Assembly (NCBI GenBank): GCA_004151065.3
Contig: NWUY0300061297.1
Coordinates: forward strand, 17,838 to 28,881
Origin: Larix sibirica
Taxonomy: Eukaryota; Streptophyta; Pinopsida; Pinales; Pinaceae
Reading direction: 5' to 3'
Length of the DNA stretch: 11,044 nucleotides
Shown: one piece after another, positions 8,700 through 11,044 of the stretch
Numbering within the stretch: the first letter of the stretch is position 1
Layout of the letters: every line of letters starts with the position of its first letter
Made by a program: the position numbers and the translations under genes
The notes under the pieces: model-generated
The model's database searches: none
What the model was told of the DNA's origin: nothing
Seen by the model: the letters and a program-made list of their open reading frames with translations, nothing else

Positions 8700-9163
8700 T
8701 GATTTTTAAGCTCAATTTCGATGGAGCATCGAAAGGTAACCCAGGACAAGAAAGCTTTGGGGGAGTCATTCATAATCATACTGGTGTCATCGTTTGGGTG
8801 TTTGGAGGGTATATCGGTAGGGATTCAAACATTTTGGCATAACTTGAGAGCCTGATCCACAGCATCCATAGTGCAATAATGACCAACTCTCTTCCAACCA
8901 TATTGGAAGAAGACTCAGCAATAATCATCAAAATGGTAGAAAACTAACAAGCAGGGTGATCCGTCGCAAAGGTTTAGGCTAACTGGAGTTTGGATTGTAG
9001 CTTGGAGAAGCTTGCTAGGATCCTCACGAGCATGCATGGTCTGCTCTTTAGTCATGTCAAGCGAGATGGAAACAAACTAGTGGATTTATTGGCTAATGTG
9101 GCGACACAGAAGAAGTATAGATACTGGGAGGGCCCGTGGATAGCCTGGTGGACCTCGAGATAA
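8700..9163 (+). pseudogene. ORF2 RNase H domain (RVT_3 type, inactive)
   Basis: The RNase H of plant LINEs removes RNA from the RNA:DNA hybrid. It starts with FKLNFDGASKGNPG: the first catalytic Asp is at 8720 and the DGAS-KGNPG signature is intact. The second acidic position, the Glu of the usual LAELEAL, is a TAA at 8840. The third, EEDSA, has its Asp at 8912. The fourth is in HVKRDGNKLVDLLAN, with Asp at 9083. Other stops are TAA 8945, TGA 8957, TAG 8975 and TAA 9161. Spacing and order fit an RNase HI fold of about 140 residues. The ancestral domain ends near EGPWIAWW. Confidence 0.87.
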
Positions 9164-9673
9164 GATGTCAATGTCTACAAATAGCAGCTAGCAATCAAAC
9201 ATCCCTGGATGCGGGTGAGTGTAGGGACTATGGAAACGTGGCACCCTAGTTGCATGCAGCCTAGGATAACATGTGTCGATGATAGTGCCTTAATGAAGGC
9301 AGGTGGTAAGAGGTTCAGTGTGACAGGAGCACGCATGTCGGTGATCTTCATGGTCTGGAGAAGTACGAGAAGGAAGTCGAGATTTGATGTGGAATTGGCT
9401 GCGAGTATGGGGAGAGGCTGGAAGCAGACAAAGACAATTATGAAAAACCAGGGGAAATGCGCTGGCATGGAGAGACATAATGGGAAGGTCAAGTCGGGAT
9501 TTATGTAAATTCTCCTTGCTGCTTCGTTAAATTATCTGAACCGATGCGACTTCAAGTTCAACAAGTGCAGTAGAGGGATAACCGACCTGTCGTGCAGTGA
9601 AGTGAGTCTGAGCCGAATTATGCAGCACTGAGGTGGTGGGTTAGCGAGTGACGGCGAGTGTTGGTTAATCGTC
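9164..9673 (+). pseudogene. Same-frame extension after RNase H (unrecognised)
   Basis: I do not recognise this protein text. It continues in exactly the RNase H frame. After TAG 9182 there are only two stops before 10151: TAA 9506 and TGA 9629. The readable part 9209-9505 is basic, with many Met, Arg and Lys and no obvious domain. The stretch 9509-9628 is Cys- and Ser-containing (FKFNKCSRGITDLSC). Chance would give more than ten stops over such a length, so an ancestral coding stretch is plausible: a C-terminal extension of ORF2, or a separate downstream ORF. It could also be 3' UTR that happens to be open. Confidence 0.4.
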
Positions 9674-10153
9674 ATGCTCACCATGGGGCCGGCCGAGAAT
9701 TCGAGAAAGGGAGAGAAAAAAGCAAAGTGTCGCTCTAGCCGGGAGTATACCCATGCATCTCAAGCTGCTTGGCATTATCGGTCGACTATCCCTCCTTCCA
9801 TCCAGGTTGATTTGGAGATAATGGAGAATGGAGTTTGGCGAGAGGTCGTGGAGAATGCGCCATCACTGGACGAAGTAGTGTTGGAGAGCTGGATCCAGGA
9901 TCTAGGATCGTCAAGAGGCAAACAAGGTCTTTATGAGAAAACATTGACTTTATACTGGGTCATCAAGGGTCTGTTGAGTAGGTTTATGCTGGAGAGGGAA
10001 GAGAAATTGGGAGGGGATGATATCCCTCTGGCATTTTGGAAGGATTTTTATGCATACACCTGTCTTCTACATATGAAAATCAATGCTATATGGAAGGAGA
10101 TAGGGCTACCTTTTCTCCCAAAGATGGGTTACTTCGTTTCTGAACTAGTGTAG
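9674..10153 (+). CDS. Uninterrupted downstream ORF, 159 codons, unknown function
   Basis: I do not recognise a family. The ORF has no stop for 159 codons from ATG 9674. A second in-frame ATG at 9683 sits in a much better plant/animal initiation context (CACC-ATG-G), giving 156 residues. The N-terminus is basic and disordered-looking (GEKKAKCRSSRE). From about residue 45 it looks folded: amphipathic, Trp/Tyr/Leu-rich segments such as VVLESWIQDL, LTLYWVIKGLLSRFMLE and DIPLAFWKDFYAYTCLLHMK, ending in LPFLPKMGYFVSELV. It shares the frame of the RNase H domain upstream. It may be a third ORF or ancestral C-terminal domain of this LINE lineage, or a captured host fragment. Its intactness stands out beside the decay upstream, but one open ORF does not prove expression. 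Whether it is translated is unknown. Confidence 0.4.
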   Translation: MLTMGPAENSRKGEKKAKCRSSREYTHASQAAWHYRSTIPPSIQVDLEIMENGVWREVVENAPSLDEVVLESWIQDLGSSRGKQGLYEKTLTLYWVIKGLLSRFMLEREEKLGGDDIPLAFWKDFYAYTCLLHMKINAIWKEIGLPFLPKMGYFVSELV

Positions 10154-10588
10154 AATGTGCAAACAACAACTAACAATGAAGGTGTGACTGGGGTGGCGGG
10201 TGATCCATCTCTGTCCAAGAATGAGCCTCTGCTCGGATGGACCTGGTAGGAAGCCACCTCTTGTTTTGGTTTCTTTCCTTTTTTATTACCTGGGTTGTTT
10301 GCGTAATGAAGGTCTGGGCACAGGTCTCTGGCGTTTCAACTGTTAGTAGATTCAAGCTATGGTGGATTTTTATGTTGTTTTTTATCCTATTTTATTTGAA
10401 TAGTGGTTTGAATAGTTGTTGAACATATGTACGCTATGTTTTCTCCTTCGAGGAAGGAACATTAGGTCCCATGGTTGTAAAAATTTCAGACTTATTTATG
10501 GTTTTTTGTTCTAAACTAGTTAACATAAATTTGGATAAACTGACTATATTCTGTATATTTTTTTAATATAAACAGTTACTTATTTTAC
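10154..10588 (+). other. Probable LINE 3' untranslated region
   Basis: This is T-rich sequence after the last ORF and before the A-run, with no supportable gene. It contains T-rich tracts (10260-10290, 10368-10395, 10555-10565) and becomes steadily richer in A+T towards the tail, as 3' UTRs of plant LINEs often do. A 61-codon hydrophobic open stretch at 10237-10422 is explained by the T-richness. No clear AATAAA signal is seen near the A-run; TTTTAATATAAA at 10561 is the closest. Confidence 0.5.
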
Positions 10589-10598
10589 AAAAAAAAAA
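10589..10598 (+). repeat. 10-A run, candidate LINE poly(A) tail
   Basis: A run of ten A residues lies downstream of the ORFs and 3' UTR on the coding strand, where a non-LTR tail would be. It is short, and I found no duplicated target site made from the bases just after it (CATACCCAAATGTCC) near 797, so it could also be a chance run in AT-rich DNA. Confidence 0.4.
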
Positions 10599-10607
10599 CA
10601 TACCCAA

Positions 10608-10701
10608 ATGTCCATTCTATTGAAACTCATTTTATACACATCTTTTTATGGTCATTCTTCATGTATTATATTTATGTTCTACTCGAATTCATTTTTTTTT
10701 T
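10608..10701. repeat. AT-rich direct repeat, unit 1
   Basis: This unit of about 94 bp is repeated at 10737-10830. Shared text includes GGTCATTCTTCATGTATT and ATGTTCTACTC-AATTCATTT. By eye the two are roughly 80-85% identical with small length differences. It lies in the AT-rich flank after the candidate LINE tail and has no coding content. Confidence 0.75.
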
Positions 10702-10736
10702 AATATTTAACATATTCAAATGTCTTTTAACAATAA

Positions 10737-10830
10737 ATGTTCATTCTAATGAGATTCATTTTATGAACATTTTTTAAGGGTCATTCTTCATGTATTGTAT
10801 TCATGTTCTACTCAAATTCATTTGATTTTT
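10737..10830. repeat. AT-rich direct repeat, unit 2
   Basis: This is the second unit of the pair with 10608-10701, at a period of about 129 bp. A shorter shared element, ACATA-YY-CAAA, precedes both units (near 10599 and 10710) and recurs as AACATACTCAAA near 10893. Successive duplication of an AT-rich flank is one reading. It may be part of an unrecognised element. Confidence 0.75.
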
Positions 10831-11044
10831 ATTTTAAGTTTCTAGGTTTTTTTCTTTTTTATTTTAATATCTAATGTAATTCACCCACATCTTTAACATA
10901 CTCAAAGTAAGTTATTATATTTGAAATATACCATCACTCAAATCAATACATAATATCATAAAATTATATTTCAATATATAGTTAAAATCAATCTACCAAA
11001 TCATTATATGGTGGATTGTTATTAATATGTTGATATTATATAAA
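10831..11044. other. AT-rich flank with no recognisable gene
   Basis: This is very AT-rich sequence with short T and A runs and many stops in all frames. I checked the minus strand for a continuation of the gypsy-type pol seen at 1-757 and found none. Nothing else is supportable here. Confidence 0.7.

Larger units (their letters stand above)
797..10598 (+). mobile_element. Degenerate plant L1-type LINE with an internal tandem duplication
   Basis: Domains run in the canonical plant LINE order: DUF4283 and CCHC knuckle (ORF1), apurinic-type endonuclease, RT, zf-RVT, RNase H (ORF2), 3' UTR, A-run. A non-LTR element moves by target-primed reverse transcription: its endonuclease nicks DNA and RT copies the RNA in place. 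This copy cannot do so, since each enzymatic domain has stops, frameshifts or lost active-site residues. The left limit (about 797) is set only by the switch from AT-rich to GC-richer sequence. The right limit is set by the 10-A run. I could find no target-site duplication flanking these limits, so both ends are uncertain. Removing one of the two 2.54-kb blocks would leave an element of about 7.3 kb. No LTRs, integrase or terminal inverted repeats are seen. Confidence 0.85.

Noticed and set aside
9175-9492. Minus-strand open stretch of 105 codons
   Set aside because: Antisense to the same-frame extension after RNase H; the product is hydrophobic and resembles nothing I know. The plus frame is continuous with a real domain, so the plus reading is preferred.
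10237-10422. Plus-strand 61-codon hydrophobic ORF that looks like a membrane peptide
   Set aside because: The hydrophobicity follows from T-rich codons in a 3' UTR. It has no homology I recognise and lies in a different frame from the domains upstream.
797-10598. LTR retrotransposon or pararetrovirus interpretation of the main element
   Set aside because: There is no integrase, LTR, primer-binding site or polypurine tract. The domain order with an N-terminal endonuclease and zf-RVT is specific for LINEs.
780-10615. Target-site duplication around the LINE
   Set aside because: I compared bases around 780-800 with those after the A-run (from 10599) and found no convincing direct repeat. The ends are either wrong or too decayed.
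10608-10830. CRISPR-like array
   Set aside because: Only two diverged AT-rich units of about 94 bp, with no regular short repeats or spacers, in a plant-type sequence.

Overview
The window looks like nuclear DNA of a large, repeat-rich plant genome, made almost entirely of decayed retroelements with no intact host gene. The main element has the plant L1-type LINE layout: DUF4283 plus a CCHC knuckle in ORF1, then endonuclease, reverse transcriptase, zf-RVT and RNase H in ORF2. The style of the DUF4283 and endonuclease text reminds me of conifer/gymnosperm LINEs, but that is recollection, not a search result, so the host is best called a seed plant, possibly a conifer.

Layout. Positions 1-757, minus strand: an AT-rich remnant of Ty3/gypsy-type pol (C-terminal retropepsin part, then a Glu/Asn/Gln-rich helical stretch). 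From about 797 the composition becomes GC-richer and a plus-strand LINE begins: 5' leader (797-1015), ORF1 pseudogene (1016-2367), ORF2 endonuclease (2376-3250). A block of about 2.54 kb carrying the end of the endonuclease, the linker, the whole reverse transcriptase and the post-RT connector is then present twice in tandem: copy A 2907-5444 and copy B 5446-7982. A single undetermined base, N at 5445, lies exactly on the joint. After copy B the element continues once through zf-RVT (8040-8300), RNase H (8700-9163), a long same-frame C-terminal stretch (9185-9673), an uninterrupted 156-159 codon ORF of unknown function (9674/9683-10153), an AU-rich 3' UTR and a 10-A run (10589-10598). The remaining 446 bp are AT-rich and contain two diverged direct repeats of about 94 bp.

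State of the element. It is dead: each enzymatic domain has stops, frameshifts or lost catalytic residues (endonuclease Glu to Lys, RT motif A Asp to Tyr in both copies, RNase H Glu to stop). Both copies of the duplicated block share at least five frameshifts, about ten stops and the RT active-site loss, yet differ by about 3% and five private indels. The block therefore duplicated, or split into two alleles, after the element had died. The N on the joint leaves open whether the tandem arrangement is real or an assembly join of two haplotypes or paralogues.

Most worth following up: the tandem block with the N on its joint; the common-ancestor argument from shared lesions; and the roughly 320-codon stretch after RNase H, which stays in the RNase H frame with only two internal stops and ends in an intact unrecognised ORF. 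I found no RNA gene, CRISPR array or bacterial-type element.
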